A DNA stretch of 64,000 nucleotides. Origin: Eutrigla gurnardus (lineage: Eukaryota; Chordata; Actinopteri; Perciformes; Triglidae). Both the position numbers and the translations under genes were made by a program. A model generated the notes under the pieces. That model worked only from the letters and a program-made list of their open reading frames with translations, was not told the DNA's origin and did not search any database. This document shows positions 1-10,564 of this stretch, piece after piece. Location: assembly GCA_963514095.1 (NCBI GenBank), contig OY741285.1:11161116-11225115 (forward strand), given 5' to 3'. How positions within the stretch are numbered: position 1 is the stretch's first letter; the number at the start of each line of letters is the position of its first letter.

Positions 1-18
1 ATATATATATATATATAG
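1..18. repeat. (AT)n microsatellite, cut by window edge
   Basis: Alternating A and T from the first base; the true left end lies outside the window. Confidence 0.9.
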
Positions 19-955
19 GGATAAAGGTCACCACGAATTAAATTGTAAATCAATGTGGAAATAAGGCTTAGATTCTAGCTTTTCAACAGTTACAGCCTGA
101 AAACCCACAGAACAAAAACAAAGAGAATATGTGGTTGATATAAAAACAAGAACAGAGCCAAGCAATATAAAGATGACGACAGTAAACCAGATAAAGTAAT
201 TTGCGACCATAAAAAGGCTGTAAACGCTGCATGCTGATAACATGATTTGAGAGTAACAGGATATGGTAATCTTATTTGTGAATTACAATTAAACGTGGCT
301 GGCTGCTCCATACACTGAATCCTCCTCTTCACTCAGTCAGTGTCCTAAAATGCTGCTACCTGATGCTTGACCAGTCAACAGAGTTGTTGCCTAAAAAATG
401 TGGGGCTTAACAGAATGATCCACCCAGAAGCACGATACTGTACGTGTTTGTCGTAAAATCGTTGTTTGTTATGTACTTTATTTTCTTTTCAGGTTATTAT
501 AGCCAAATATATTTTCATGGAACCTCAAAGAAACTCGGTTGTGCTACAAATTGAGGCAACAACTTAAAATTGCCTATAACATGTCCCCTTTCCGCCATCA
601 CCTGCCATCGACCACCGTTTTCCCAACCCAGTATTGAAGCTGCGTTTATCCACACATAGCATGCATATTCGTCGTTTAATATGACATCACTGTCCTATTT
701 TAAGAAAGGGATTTGACCCTGTGTGTACTTTAAGAGATCAATTCATAAATCCCGATGATGTGAAAACAAAGGCTAATTCCCAAACTGCTCGGACTAAGAA
801 GAAGCAGTTTCCGGTTCTTGAATGAACGCAAAAAAAACAACAACCATGCCGACATTTCCAAAGAAGGCACTTCTTTTCCAATTCTACTTCGAATGCAGAA
901 GCGGCGATCCTTGCTTGATTCCTCCACTAATCACATTCCGTCAGGGATTTGAGTG
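19..955. other. Upstream intergenic DNA, no gene recognised
   Basis: AT-rich sequence with only short chance reading frames and no recognisable protein, RNA or repeat family. It precedes the H3.3 promoter and may hold its distal regulatory DNA, but nothing in the sequence demonstrates that. Confidence 0.5.
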
Positions 956-1040
956 TGGACCAATCATGATCGCTCGGAGGCGGGACTCGGAGCGCCGCTC
1001 CTCTCAGGCTATAAATAACACCCCCGCTCCCTTTTGCTCA
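956..1040 (+). promoter_or_regulatory. H3.3 core promoter: CCAAT and TATA boxes
   Basis: A CCAAT box lies at 960-964 and a TATAAATA box at 1010-1017, about 50 bases apart, in a GC-rich stretch. Transcription would start near 1040. The spacing fits a replication-independent, strongly expressed gene. Confidence 0.7.
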
Positions 1041-1098
1041 ATGTAGACGACTGACGCGTAAGAGGACTCACTGCTTTCCCGGAAAATAAACACAAAAG
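1040..1098 (+). other. Non-coding first exon of the H3.3 gene
   Basis: Starts about 30 bases after the TATA box and ends at a GT donor (GTAACG, 1099). The next acceptor ends at 1877, giving a 779-base first intron in the 5' UTR. A non-coding first exon followed by a long intron is the usual layout of vertebrate H3.3 genes. The exact start is inferred. Confidence 0.65.
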
Positions 1099-1892
1099 GT
1101 AACGCGAGCGCTACAACTATTGTTATTGTGTTTTTCTACATTTAGTGTTGTGTTTTATCAACTATGTGGCCTAGTTTGATTCCCGGCTTGTTCAGAAACT
1201 TTAAAATACGACTGGAGAGCGGTTTATTTTCGGTCCCTTGACAACAAAACGGCGCGCGCCATAGCCGTTGGCTAACCATAAGCTACATTACCGATACTCT
1301 GTACAAACTTGACTTGTCAATAAAACCCGCGTTATTACAATAAAACATAAACTCGATAGTTGCTTCACCCTAACAGGGTATCAAATTGACTTGGATGGCA
1401 CCAGTGTCTTCATATTGATGTGTTCCACCTTTAGTGGTGGCTAGCTGGCGCCATTTTGCAACCGTCGATGCTAGCTTTACATTTGCTTGAAAACGACAGC
1501 AAAGAAACGTGTGTGTGCCCCGTAGCTTAATGGTGGCGCCGCTTCTGTAGGCTTGTTTTGTGTCATTAAGACCGTGGCTGTATCAACCGGTTATTAATAC
1601 CACATCTTCGCGTTAGGAAGCGCCTCATGACCAATTGGTTGGCGCTAACGGACTGTTTACTTTTTTACGGAGTGTTAACTCATTAATGATGATTTGCCGG
1701 AAATGTGTATATTCTTTAATGAGGATGTGGATCTTTACGGACTCTCAATTGGTCAGGTGCTACAGTGTGTTTATACTTCGGTAAGACAGTAACCCAGTCT
1801 CGCCAACGTTATCATTTTAGTACACTGTTTGCTGCAATATAATTCGTCGTTTATCTGACCTTTTGTTGTGTTTCTAGACCAGCAGGTGAAGT

Positions 1893-2556
<664 letters not shown>

Positions 2557-2877
2557 ATGATTCATTGGATTTTATCTTTTTAGTGGGGGTGGGGGGTATG
2601 GGGGGGTTGTTTTGTAAATCTTTGAACTATTACCAGCATGTGTACCAATTTTTTTTCTTTTTTTAATTTGTAGTTTCAGGCACGTTTTTCTTCTTAATTT
2701 TTCCATTTCACTCTTGACTCTGTCCTCAACTGTCCTATTCACTGTAGAATAGAGCTCCATATCGGAAAATGCTGAAAAACAAAATATTCCACTCCCTTTC
2801 TCAGGTTTGCAAATCTATTTTAGAATCCATACCTTTTTAATCCTGTGTGTGCATGTCATAGGATTTGTTTTGCTGTA

Positions 2878-2883
2878 AATAAA
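2878..2883 (+). terminator. Polyadenylation signal of H3.3
   Basis: AATAAA, about 320 bases after the stop codon, followed by a GT/T-rich stretch. There is no histone stem-loop in the 3' UTR, as expected for H3.3. Confidence 0.8.
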
Positions 2884-2988
2884 CTTTCCGCTACCTCAAC
2901 TTTGGAGCCTGGTGTCTTTATTTTGATATAAAATCTGTGTGGACAAGTGGCTTTATGGGTGGTTCCATTTTACTTCACTTCCATAACG

Positions 2989-4390
2989 TGCATAGGTGTG
3001 CCTTAGACTGTCCACAATAAAAGGCCACTCTGAAATGTGCATTTTTTTTTGCTTTATTGGGGGTCTGGGGACTCAGAACCAGTCAGTATCTGGTGTGACC
3101 ACCATTTGCGTCATGCAGTGCAACACATCTTCTTCGCATAGAGTTTATCAGATTGTCAATTGTGGCCTGTGGAATGTTGGTCCACTCCTCTTCAATGGCT
3201 GTGCGAAGTTGCTGGATATTAGTGGGAACTGGTACACGCTGTCGTATACGCCGGTCAAGCACATCCCAAACATGCTCAATGGGTGACATGTCCGGTGAGT
3301 ATGCTGGCCATGCAAGAACTGGGACATTTTCAGCTTCCAAGAATTGTGTACAGATCCTTGCAACATGGGGCCGTGCATTATCTTGCTGAAACATGAGGTG
3401 ATGTTCATGGATGTATGGCACAACAATGGGCCTCAGGATCTCATCACAGTATCTCTGTGCATTCAAAATGCCATCAATAAAATGCACCTGTGTTCTTCGT
3501 CCATAACAGATGCCTGCCCATACCATAACCCCACCACCACCATGGGCCACTCGATCCACAACACTGACATCAGCAAAGCGCTCACCCACACGAAGCCACA
3601 CACGCTGTCTGCCATCTGCTCTGAACAATGTAAACCGAGATTCATCCGTGAAGAGAACACCTCTCCAACGTGCCCGACGCCATCGAATGTGAGCATTTGC
3701 CCACTCAAGTCTGTTACGGCGACGAGCTGGAGTCAGGTCAAGACCCCGATGAGGACGACGAGCATGCAGTTGAGCTTCCCTGAGACGGTTTCTGACAGTT
3801 TGTGCAGAAATTGTTTGGTTTTGCAAACCAATTGTTTCAGCAGCTATCTGAGTGGCTGGTCTCAGACGATCTTGGAGGTGAACCTGCTGGATGTGGAGGT
3901 CCTGGGCTGGTGTGGTTACACGTGGTCTGCGGTTGTGAGGCCGGTTGGATGTACTGCCATATTCTCTGAAACGCCTTTGGAGACGGCTTATGGTGGAGAA
4001 ATGAACATTCAATGCACGAGCAACAGATCTGGTTGACATTCCTGCTGTCAGCATGCCAATTGCACGCTCCCTCAATGCTTGTGGCATCTGTGGCATTTTG
4101 CTGTGAGACAAAACTGCACATTTCAGAGTGGCCTTTTATTGTGGGCAGTATAAGGTACACCTGTGCACTAATCATGATGTCAGATCAGCATCTTGATGTG
4201 GCACACCTGTGAGGTGGGATGGATTATCTCAGCAAAGCAGAAGTGCTCACTATCACACATTTAGACAGATTTGTGAACAATGTTTGAGAGAAATGGTAAT
4301 ATTGTGTATCTGGAATGAATTTTAGATCTTTAAGTCCATCTCATGAAAAATGGGAGCAAAAACAAAAGTGTTTTTTTTTTGTTGAGTGTA
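2989..4390 (-). mobile_element. Tc1-family transposon, one inverted repeat truncated
   Basis: The transposase at 3083-4111 is flanked by inverted sequence: 2989-3040 pairs with 4116-4168 at about 90%. On the right the repeat continues to a TA at 4389-4390 (ending GTTGAGTG-TA), making a terminal repeat of about 270 bases. The left copy stops matching at 2989, so its outer ~220 bases are missing. The element therefore has only one usable end. It lies between the H3.3 and UQCC4 3' ends. Confidence 0.85.
3083..4111 (-). CDS. Tc1-like transposase, open reading frame intact
   Basis: 342 residues, the normal length for Tc1 transposases. An N-terminal paired-type helix-turn-helix pair spans about residues 10-110 (ARALNVHFSTISRLQRRF and a second HTH). 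The catalytic domain has Asp156 (FTDES), Asp244 (QQDNARPH) and Glu279 (SPIEHVWD) with 34 residues between the last two: the DD34E signature of Tc1. The enzyme binds the terminal repeats and moves the element by cut-and-paste into TA. No stop or frameshift is seen, so it could in principle act in trans on relatives even though its own element has lost one end. Confidence 0.93.
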   Translation of the reverse strand: MSHSKMPQMPQALRERAIGMLTAGMSTRSVARALNVHFSTISRLQRRFREYGSTSNRPHNRRPRVTTPAQDLHIQQVHLQDRLRPATQIAAETIGLQNQTISAQTVRNRLREAQLHARRPHRGLDLTPARRRNRLEWANAHIRWRRARWRGVLFTDESRFTLFRADGRQRVWLRVGERFADVSVVDRVAHGGGGVMVWAGICYGRRTQVHFIDGILNAQRYCDEILRPIVVPYIHEHHLMFQQDNARPHVARICTQFLEAENVPVLAWPAYSPDMSPIEHVWDVLDRRIRQRVPVPTNIQQLRTAIEEEWTNIPQATIDNLINSMRRRCVALHDANGGHTRY

Positions 4391-4460
4391 TTTAAGCCAC
4401 AGCCTGAGACATTTCACAATAAATATACCTTGAAATATATACACATCTTAACTCCAAACA

Positions 4461-5636
4461 TTATTTATCTTGGGCTGGTTCCTCTTCATCTGAAAGCAAG
4501 CCGGGCAAATGCTCATACAGCTGCTTCTCCAGCTGTACATCAATGTCCGTCTCTCCTCTCAGGGCACACCACAATAGGAAGCTGGTGAAAACCAGGCTGA
4601 CCGGGAGGACTTTCCACCAGGGCCGCTCATACTGGCTCCCCATGGATCGGTCGACTTTCCAGGTTCGGTGACTAGCTTTACTGGTGGAGAACTTGATGGG
4701 CTCGTTGTTCACCTCTTTATCACCATCTTTGGTCTCAGCTGACATGTGAGAGCTCAGAGCTAGTGGACGTACACCGTTCCATCTGCTGATGAAGATAAAA
4801 CATCAGTTACAATTTATTCTGTATCCATGCCATTTATAAATATAATGCATTTTATCTATGAATAAAAGTATAAATATATGTATTAGCCTCAAAATCTGGT
4901 ATCATAAGGCTGTAATACTGTATAACTGAATCTATAGAAGACAGGGATGCATTGGTTTGTAAAACAAACCCTGGGACACAGGCAGCACCCATGCTTATTT
5001 TATGTGATCAAAGTCATACCTTGATGCCTTGGAAGCAATTAAAACTCATGATGTAATAAATAATAAATGCTGTATAATGCTGCAACCTCCCCCCAAAAAC
5101 AAAACAAAAAAAAGTATAGACTGACACAAAAATAATCCTTCTCACGACTGCAAAATGTGTCAGCAGGTTCTTGTGCACTGGATTAATTTACTTCAATAAT
5201 CCAAATGTAGTGGCAGTTAATCAGAAAACACATTTTCAATACTGTATTATTGTCTAGTGTTGATCAAAGTCTCTGGTGATAACACGAGCTGGGATGACAG
5301 GCTGATCAGTGACATTGGTTAGCTATCACGACTTGTGACTCACTCATAGATTAGCTACATTTCTGCGAACATACTACAGCTATGAAAACTATGTGGCCGT
5401 TAAAACAAAACACACGGCGACAACAAGACAGCTTGAATGTCATATTCTCTGGAGGTTACAGAATAATTTACATTTCAAACGTCGTCATTGAGCCACAGCG
5501 CTATAACAGCAGTCAACGTGATTTCTCTACGTTGGCGGACTCACCCAACGGTCGCTGCGGCGTTCTGAACAGATATCCTTCGGGTGAAAACAGCGCGTGT
5601 TACACCGGTGAAAACTCGCCCCGTTGCTGCAGACAT
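4461..5636 (-). CDS. uqcc4: UQCC4/CCSMST1, mitochondrial complex III assembly factor
   Basis: Two coding exons on the minus strand: 5545-5636 (92 nt) and 4461-4785 (325 nt), joined in phase across GTGAGT/CAG, giving 138 residues (human is about 132). Exon 1 encodes an Arg-rich, acid-free start typical of a mitochondrial presequence. Exon 2 holds the family signature: a P-I-K-F-S-T-S-K-A stretch, then ERPWWKVLP, then one transmembrane helix (about 18 residues ending LLWCAL) and an acidic tail. The family helps assemble ubiquinol-cytochrome c reductase in the inner membrane. The internal ATG at 4745 gives only 94 residues without a presequence, so the upstream exon is preferred. The 3' UTR runs towards the Tc1 end. 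Both exons are open. Confidence 0.85.
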
Positions 5637-6257
5637 CTCGGACAAATGGTCATCTTAGGACATGCGCCGCTAGTTCAAACAAACCGAGGTTTTGTTACTA
5701 AACGCACCTTGGTGAGGTCATGTAACTCATCGTTGTGCAACCTTGAATTCCTTCCGGTGTCGCTCTTGAGCGCTAGTTTGGACCGTTCCACTAAAACTTT
5801 GTAGGGTATCTCAAATCCCGCCTCATAATCTCTTTCATAAAACATATTATAATTATTACTCAATTATACTGTTATTATTCAGTAGCTTTTCTGGCGCATC
5901 AATAATCTTACACGATATTAATAGCAGGTAGAGTCAGCCCAGTTGTCATGGAAATGTAGATGTTAAAATTCATATTACCTTAAGGTTTTTTTTTTTTTGT
6001 AAAGTGTTTCCCAGTCTATTGAACTGTAAACAGGTTTTATAAATTCAGGTGTACTCTGTTATATAACTTGTAATTATGAGATGTTTGCTGTGTCTGTTTT
6101 GTATTATATTACTGATTCATTGATATTACAGTACATAGAAAATTGCACTTTGACTGCAACGCTACATTTTTAGCAGTAGCGAGCATAGAACCCTGAAGTT
6201 ATTAACACAGTTATCCTAACACAGAATACAAATAACAGCTTTTTGTTTAATTTTTAG
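5637..6257. other. Intergenic DNA, no gene recognised
   Basis: AT-rich sequence upstream of the UQCC4 start and before the IS3-like transposase remnant. It includes a T-run near 5980 but no convincing coding or RNA feature. Confidence 0.5.
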
Positions 6258-7003
6258 GTGGAGAATGGTGATCCATGGTGGAATCTGTGGCTTCAGCAGA
6301 CTGGTTGTGTTTTTGCAGGCTTCAGACAATAACAGAAGTAGCACAGTGTTTGATCAGTTTGTTCAAGCCACTGCTAGGTATGGGGTACCATCTCGAGTAA
6401 GGTGTGACTACGGGGGCGAAAACAATGCCTTTTTCTTGTTCATGAACATTTACCGTGGATCAGAACAGGGAAGTGCCATACGGGGCAGAAGTGTCCATAA
6501 CCAGCGGATTGAGAGACTTTGGGGGGAGATCTTTGGCGGGGTATGACTAATGTGTACCACCAGCTTTTCTCCTTCCTTGAAAATGAAAATGATGGAATCA
6601 TTGACTGTACCAATGAGCTGCACTTGTGGGCACTGCATCATGTTTACCTGCCACGGATTAACCGGGACCTGGAGGTCTTCAGGGAACAATGGAACAACCA
6701 TGGCTTGCGCACTGTTGGCCACCGCACACACCATGTCAGATATTTGTCCAAGGATGTCTTCAGAGGCAAACACAACCACTCACAGCCATGGCAGAGATTT
6801 TTGGATCAGACACTGCACAACAAGATGCAGCTGCTGCTCTTCCTGCTCTGAATTGGCAAGAAGTAGTAACAGTCCCTGCTAACCAATTCAGTCCAAGCTA
6901 TGCACAGATGCAACAACTCCAGGATGTGGACACTCTGGCTGGCCCAATTGGTAGTCTGGCTATAGATACACTCCGAAGTGTAATTGACATTTTGGAACAG
7001 TAA
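6258..7003 (+). pseudogene. Decayed IS3-like (IS3EU/rve-type) transposase, 3' part
   Basis: Begins at an AG acceptor (6256-6257) with the conserved core start W-R-M-V-I-H-G-G-I-C-G-F-S-R-L, continues through the second catalytic Asp region (VPSRVRCDYGGEN) and the catalytic Glu block (VHNQRIERLWGEIF), then breaks. One frameshift near 6540 shifts to MTNVYHQLFSFLENE, and another near 6790 shifts to the C-terminal tail ending ..DTLRSVIDILEQ at 7003. It is a relative of the transposases at 20.9 and 42.9 kb but clearly a different lineage. The Asp after CDY is Tyr (expected S-D), a further sign of decay. No 5' exons or inverted repeats were found here. Confidence 0.75.
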
Positions 7004-7846
7004 TTTCCCGTCCATGGCCACGGCTGTAAACTTGCTGCATATAGCTGATAGAGTCCTTTCCTATTGCCAGTAGACGAGTGACACCGACTGTATCTGAGCA
7101 AATTTTGTCACGAGGTGTTGAAATATTTTCTGTTAATAAAATAGCTTATTAAGCACTGCAGTATTGTTACTGTGCTTTTTTTGTTATAAAAGGGAAAATG
7201 CATGTTCTGTTCTTATGATCAAAAGAGAAGAAAATATAAAAACAATATAAAATTATGTCAACAGGGCTTCCCACCCCAAGCATCAAAATAAAACCTGGAC
7301 ATACTTAACCTGTATTTCACCATTTCATCAGGAAGAAGAGTATAGTATGATATGCCCCCTGCTGGTCATATATTAAATTAAAATGCTCAGAGGAAAGTTC
7401 CATGTTTTCAGATAATTCAGATATTCATTAAAGCATTGAGTGAGTACCATTGCAGTAACGTTTTCCCGACAAGATTGTTAATGTTTTTAAGGCTATAAAA
7501 TTAAAGTTTGAAGAATGGTGTTAAAGCTTGAATGCTCACTATAGTGGAGCAAAAGGAGGCAATTTTAACCTGATAAAAAAAAAATCTATAATTTAATAAC
7601 TAATAATTAGTAATCATTAATAAAGTAATAATACTGCAATCCAAATGTCTTATTTTTATAAGCTACACAATAAAGGAAGAAAATGGCAAAGAAATAAGAG
7701 GTTCCTTATCATGTTAAATAGTCGGTGGAAAATGCCCCAGGCTTACAGAAATGGTTTAACCCTACTGCTCAGTAGCCAATGGGAACTTATGACTCTCACC
7801 CGTTCAAACTGGACAAGTGGCCAAAGGGCTCACAATCACATGAAAT
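7004..7846. other. AT-rich DNA, no gene recognised
   Basis: Contains an AATAAA near 7135 that may have served the adjacent transposase remnant; otherwise only short chance frames. No recognised repeat family. Confidence 0.5.
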
Positions 7847-7993
7847 GAACGCGTCGTTGACGCGTCATTAACACGTTAACAACACGTAGGCAACACGTAA
7901 ACAACACGTTAACGACACGTTAACGACGCGTGAAAAAATTGACGCGTTGACAACGTGTTGTCTACGTGTTGTCTACGTGTTGTTAACGTGTAT
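7847..7993. repeat. Palindromic cluster of ~11-bp ACACGT repeats
   Basis: Left arm: about six copies of a unit like AACACGTWRRC at roughly 11-base spacing (7870-7932). A short A-rich centre (GAAAAAATT, 7932-7940) follows, then a right arm of about five copies of the reverse complement (ACGTGTTGTCT, 7941-7993). The whole could fold into one long imperfect hairpin. It abuts the start of the R repeat. Confidence 0.75.
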
Positions 7994-8009
7994 ATTTGAA
8001 CTGGATGGC

Positions 8010-8876
8010 CTTCCATACAAACGATCGCTTCACGGCGCGGGGCGGCCGCGCCTACTGGCGGCGCTTCCGCGGCTGTGAACCAGTCTCTCTCAGCATCAGC
8101 AGACGCACCATTTTTTGTGCGGGCGCTCATGCCGCCCCTCCACGAATGCCGCCCTGGGCGGCTGCCCACACTGCCCGTATGAGAAACCGCCACACATACT
8201 ATTGTATGTGAACGTTACTATGGCATTTCGAACACAGTGTAATCATTTGAGTCGATCGAATTTCACGTATTACTACTACGTACTACGTACTCAAATTTAC
8301 GTCACAATTTAGTACGAGTAGAACGTTAGTATGGCATTTCGAACACAGCCTCTGTTTGTACTCATTTTTGTCGATCGAATTTCATGTATTGACAATATGG
8401 GGGGTTTAGCTCAGGAGGTAGCGCGTTGGACTGGCAACCACAAGATTACCGGTTCGATCCCAGCTCCTCCTAGCTACGTTCCTCGTGTCCCTGAGCAAGA
8501 CACCTCACCCTAATTGCTCCCGACGAGCTGGATGTCGCGCTGACGAGCTGACTCCGCCGTTAAGGTAAAGCGCCAATGAGATAAAAGCGCTATATAAGCG
8601 CTTTTGTTACCATTTACTCTACATTAAATTCTACTCTATGTTTAAATAATGCAGTGTTTCTTTTAAAAGAAAAAATCACTTATTATTTAGTGTGTTAAAT
8701 GCGATAATACAGATAACCACCGATGTTTAACATCTCATACTACATTTTTTTTTTTTTAACTTTATTGACATCTCGTCCTCATCATTCTCTCACGTAACCG
8801 AATCGATTACGTTAGCGGTTCTAGCTCCCGTTTAATGGAAATTACTTATCAAAATATAAAGCATGATTATTATTGT
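8010..8876 (+). repeat. Dispersed repeat R, partial copy 1
   Basis: The same sequence recurs at 18842, 41206, 51788 and 62624. It starts with a GC-rich head (GCGGGGCGGCCGCG, then CTCATGCCGCCCC), carries two direct copies of a TATGGCATTTCGAACACAG motif (8220 and 8331), then a tRNA-derived SINE, then an AT-rich body ending at 8876 where similarity to the other copies stops. This copy lacks the promoter and leader that follow in the copies at 19 and 42 kb. Confidence 0.8.
8399..8605 (+). repeat. tRNA-derived SINE within R copy 1
   Basis: The tRNA-like head has an A box (TAGCTCAGGAGGTAGCGCG) and a B box (GGTTCGATCCC), followed by the common fish SINE body (GAGCAAGACACC, AATTGCTCCCGACGAGCTGG) and an AGCGCTATATAAGCGCT palindrome at the end. 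It recurs at 19132, 41328 and 51912, always inside R, so it was copied with R rather than inserted independently. Confidence 0.8.
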
Positions 8877-9076
8877 TAGAAAGGCTCCAGAAGTTATGTT
8901 ATGTTATGTTTATTATGGATAGTTATGTTCCTTAATAATTCCTTTGGGGAGCGCTTGAAGTAGGCTACTTTAAGAGCGCAAAGCATTATGGGGAGACTAG
9001 TACGAGCAGCGACGCGATCTCCCGGCTAGTTTGTCTCCCGTCAGTCACTCGCTAGACTTTGCTGTGCGGTACGGAA

Positions 9077-9101
9077 ATGCCAGTGTGCGTCATTGCAGAA
9101 T
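9077..9101 (+). CDS. Possible first coding exon of a THAP-domain gene
   Basis: A short frame ATG..GAA-T reads M-P-V-C-V-I-A-E then ends on a strong donor (T|GTAAGTG) so that the split codon would give Cys if the next exon starts GT or GC. The M-P-x-C-x4-C start is the hallmark of THAP zinc-binding domains (vertebrate THAP proteins and P-like transposases). GC-rich sequence resembling a promoter precedes it. No downstream THAP exon was found in the window, so it is an orphan exon, a remnant, or a chance match. Confidence 0.35.
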
Positions 9102-9560
9102 GTAAGTGATTGTTTCTGTTCGTTCATTGAGTGTATTAAGTACTTCCATGTTATAGTTCAGGGAGCAGCTAAATGGGGGAAAGTTGTACTGCGTCTGTCG
9201 GCGGTCTGTTTATGTGTCGGGAGCCGCAACACGGGTGTTCATGAGAGCCGCCACGACGGCGCGGCATGCTCGTCAGCTTATTGCGGCGCACCCTTTGATG
9301 TTCAATTAAGCTCCGTACACGCGGGTGGGGGACACGGGGATTTCGGGATTTGTCGCGATCCATTGTTTATATTGTTATTCAGTTTATGTGAATGCTGAAG
9401 TGGTCATATGAATGTACATGGTGGAGTATTGTGATAATTAGTCGTCACTTATGTCGATATCCTGTGATAGCCCGTGTCTGCTAAATGAATACTGATTCAG
9501 TATAAGGTTATTTAGTCATGTGATGCATAATAGATTACTGTATGTGCTTCCCTGTATCCT
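9102..9560. other. No gene recognised
   Basis: GC-moderate sequence that would be intron if the THAP-like exon is real. Frames of about 100 codons on both strands show no family resemblance. Confidence 0.4.
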
Positions 9561-10117
9561 TATTAGGGCCCGAGCGCCGACAACGTCAGGCTGCGAAGCC
9601 CTATTGTTTCTGTAGTGTTTATTATTCTTTCACGCCTTCGACCTGTGTTTTGGGGGTCTGAGCATGAAAAAAAACTAACGAAAATTGGAGTGGGTCTGGC
9701 GAAAAATTGAAGAATTTGTCGTCTTCGCATTCGGCCACGAAAAAGTTGCTCGCTAGCGCCACCTACAGTGGAGAATCGCCAGCCCCGCCGCACCGTAACT
9801 CCGATTGACATGAACCTTTGCACACATGTGCAAACAAGTGTCCTCTACAAAAAATCCTCTTGGTGTACCAAAGTCCGCCTACCGAAATTTTCCGCCATCT
9901 TGGATTTTATGAAAAACAGGAAGTTGCGCGTTTCTCGGAAACCGTTGGTCCGATTTGGACGAAATTTGGTACGCAAACTCTTTAGACCTAGCCGAGGGGG
10001 TGGTCCAAAAATGTTTCATCTTATCAGAAGATATCGGCCAATGAACATTAGAGGGTGGGGCTACCAAAATACAATTAGCATAACTCTATAACCTTTGCCC
10101 CAAAAATTACGGGCGGC
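9561..10117. repeat. Partial copy of a dispersed 'TAGGGCCCGAGC' repeat
   Basis: Begins TAGGGCCCGAGCGCCG after an AT-rich stretch and runs as non-coding, moderately GC-rich sequence. The start resembles an abundant fish repeat that I recall only from its ends. A 16-base direct repeat (8874-8889 and 10118-10133) brackets the whole segment 8890-10117. Confidence 0.4.
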
Positions 10118-10138
10118 TGTTAGAAAGGCTCCAAAAAT

Positions 10139-10304
10139 TGCTGTGAGTAAGTATTATTTTACTTTATTTTAGAGAGGACATTGCTTAGTGGCTAAATTGG
10201 TTAGTGTTAAGATGATTACATTTTTTATTTTCTTTCTAGCCAGGAGATATCTGGTGAAGAGGAGGTGGAGGTGATGTCTGAATTTCCAACGCCTGTGACT
10301 AAAG
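10139..10304. repeat. Polinton inverted terminal repeat, left inner part
   Basis: Near-identical in inverted orientation to 18387-18553. It includes a GTGAGTAAG donor-like start and a TTTCTTTCTAG acceptor-like sequence. Similarity ends abruptly at 10139, where the 16-base repeat GTTAGAAAGGCTCCA begins to the left, so the outer part is missing. Confidence 0.85.
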
Positions 10305-10550
10305 CTTACGCTTGTGTTTTACAGATGTTTTCCGATCGGCAAAGAGTTTGATAAACTTTTTTTGTTTTTTGAGCGCAGCGTACTGTTGAACCGTAAGCGG
10401 TATATGACCTTTCAAAACATTCAAAGCTATCTCACAAATGGCTAGAAGAAGTTCCTGTGATCCGTGACATAAAAAGCTTTTTCTCTCAGATGGTTTTAGA
10501 GCAAGTAATGCTTTTAAAATGGGGAGGTTTCTCTTTACCCAATTTGACAT
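10299..10550 (-). CDS. Polinton PX-like small basic protein
   Basis: 83 residues from the ATG at 10550 (an upstream GTG at 10568 is less likely). The sequence is V-K-R-N-L-P-I-L-K-A-L-L-A-L then an A-L-N-V-L-K-G-H-I-P-L-T block and a Lys-rich C-terminus. This layout is shared by small core-like proteins next to the ATPase in Polintons and adintoviruses (often labelled PX), thought to be DNA- or virion-associated. It begins just after the ATPase stop. Family assignment rests on the A-L-N-V-L-K-G-x-I/V-P-L block. Confidence 0.65.
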   Translation of the reverse strand: MSNWVKRNLPILKALLALKPSERKSFLCHGSQELLLAICEIALNVLKGHIPLTVQQYAALKKQKKFIKLFADRKTSVKHKRKL

Positions 10551-10564
10551 TTTAAAATTTTGAA

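Noticed and set aside
2572..2760. Separate gene on the minus strand of the H3.3 3' UTR
   Set aside because: Low-complexity Lys/Pro frame over G- and T-runs of the untranslated region.
3344..4036. 230-codon open frame on the + strand
   Set aside because: It is antisense to the intact Tc1 transposase and has no family resemblance.
5382..5804. 140-codon open frame on the + strand
   Set aside because: Antisense to the UQCC4 first exon; no resemblance to known proteins and no splice or promoter support.
8399..8470. tRNA gene
   Set aside because: A and B boxes are present, but the same sequence recurs with a constant SINE body inside repeat R at three other places and the stems do not fold into a clean cloverleaf by eye.
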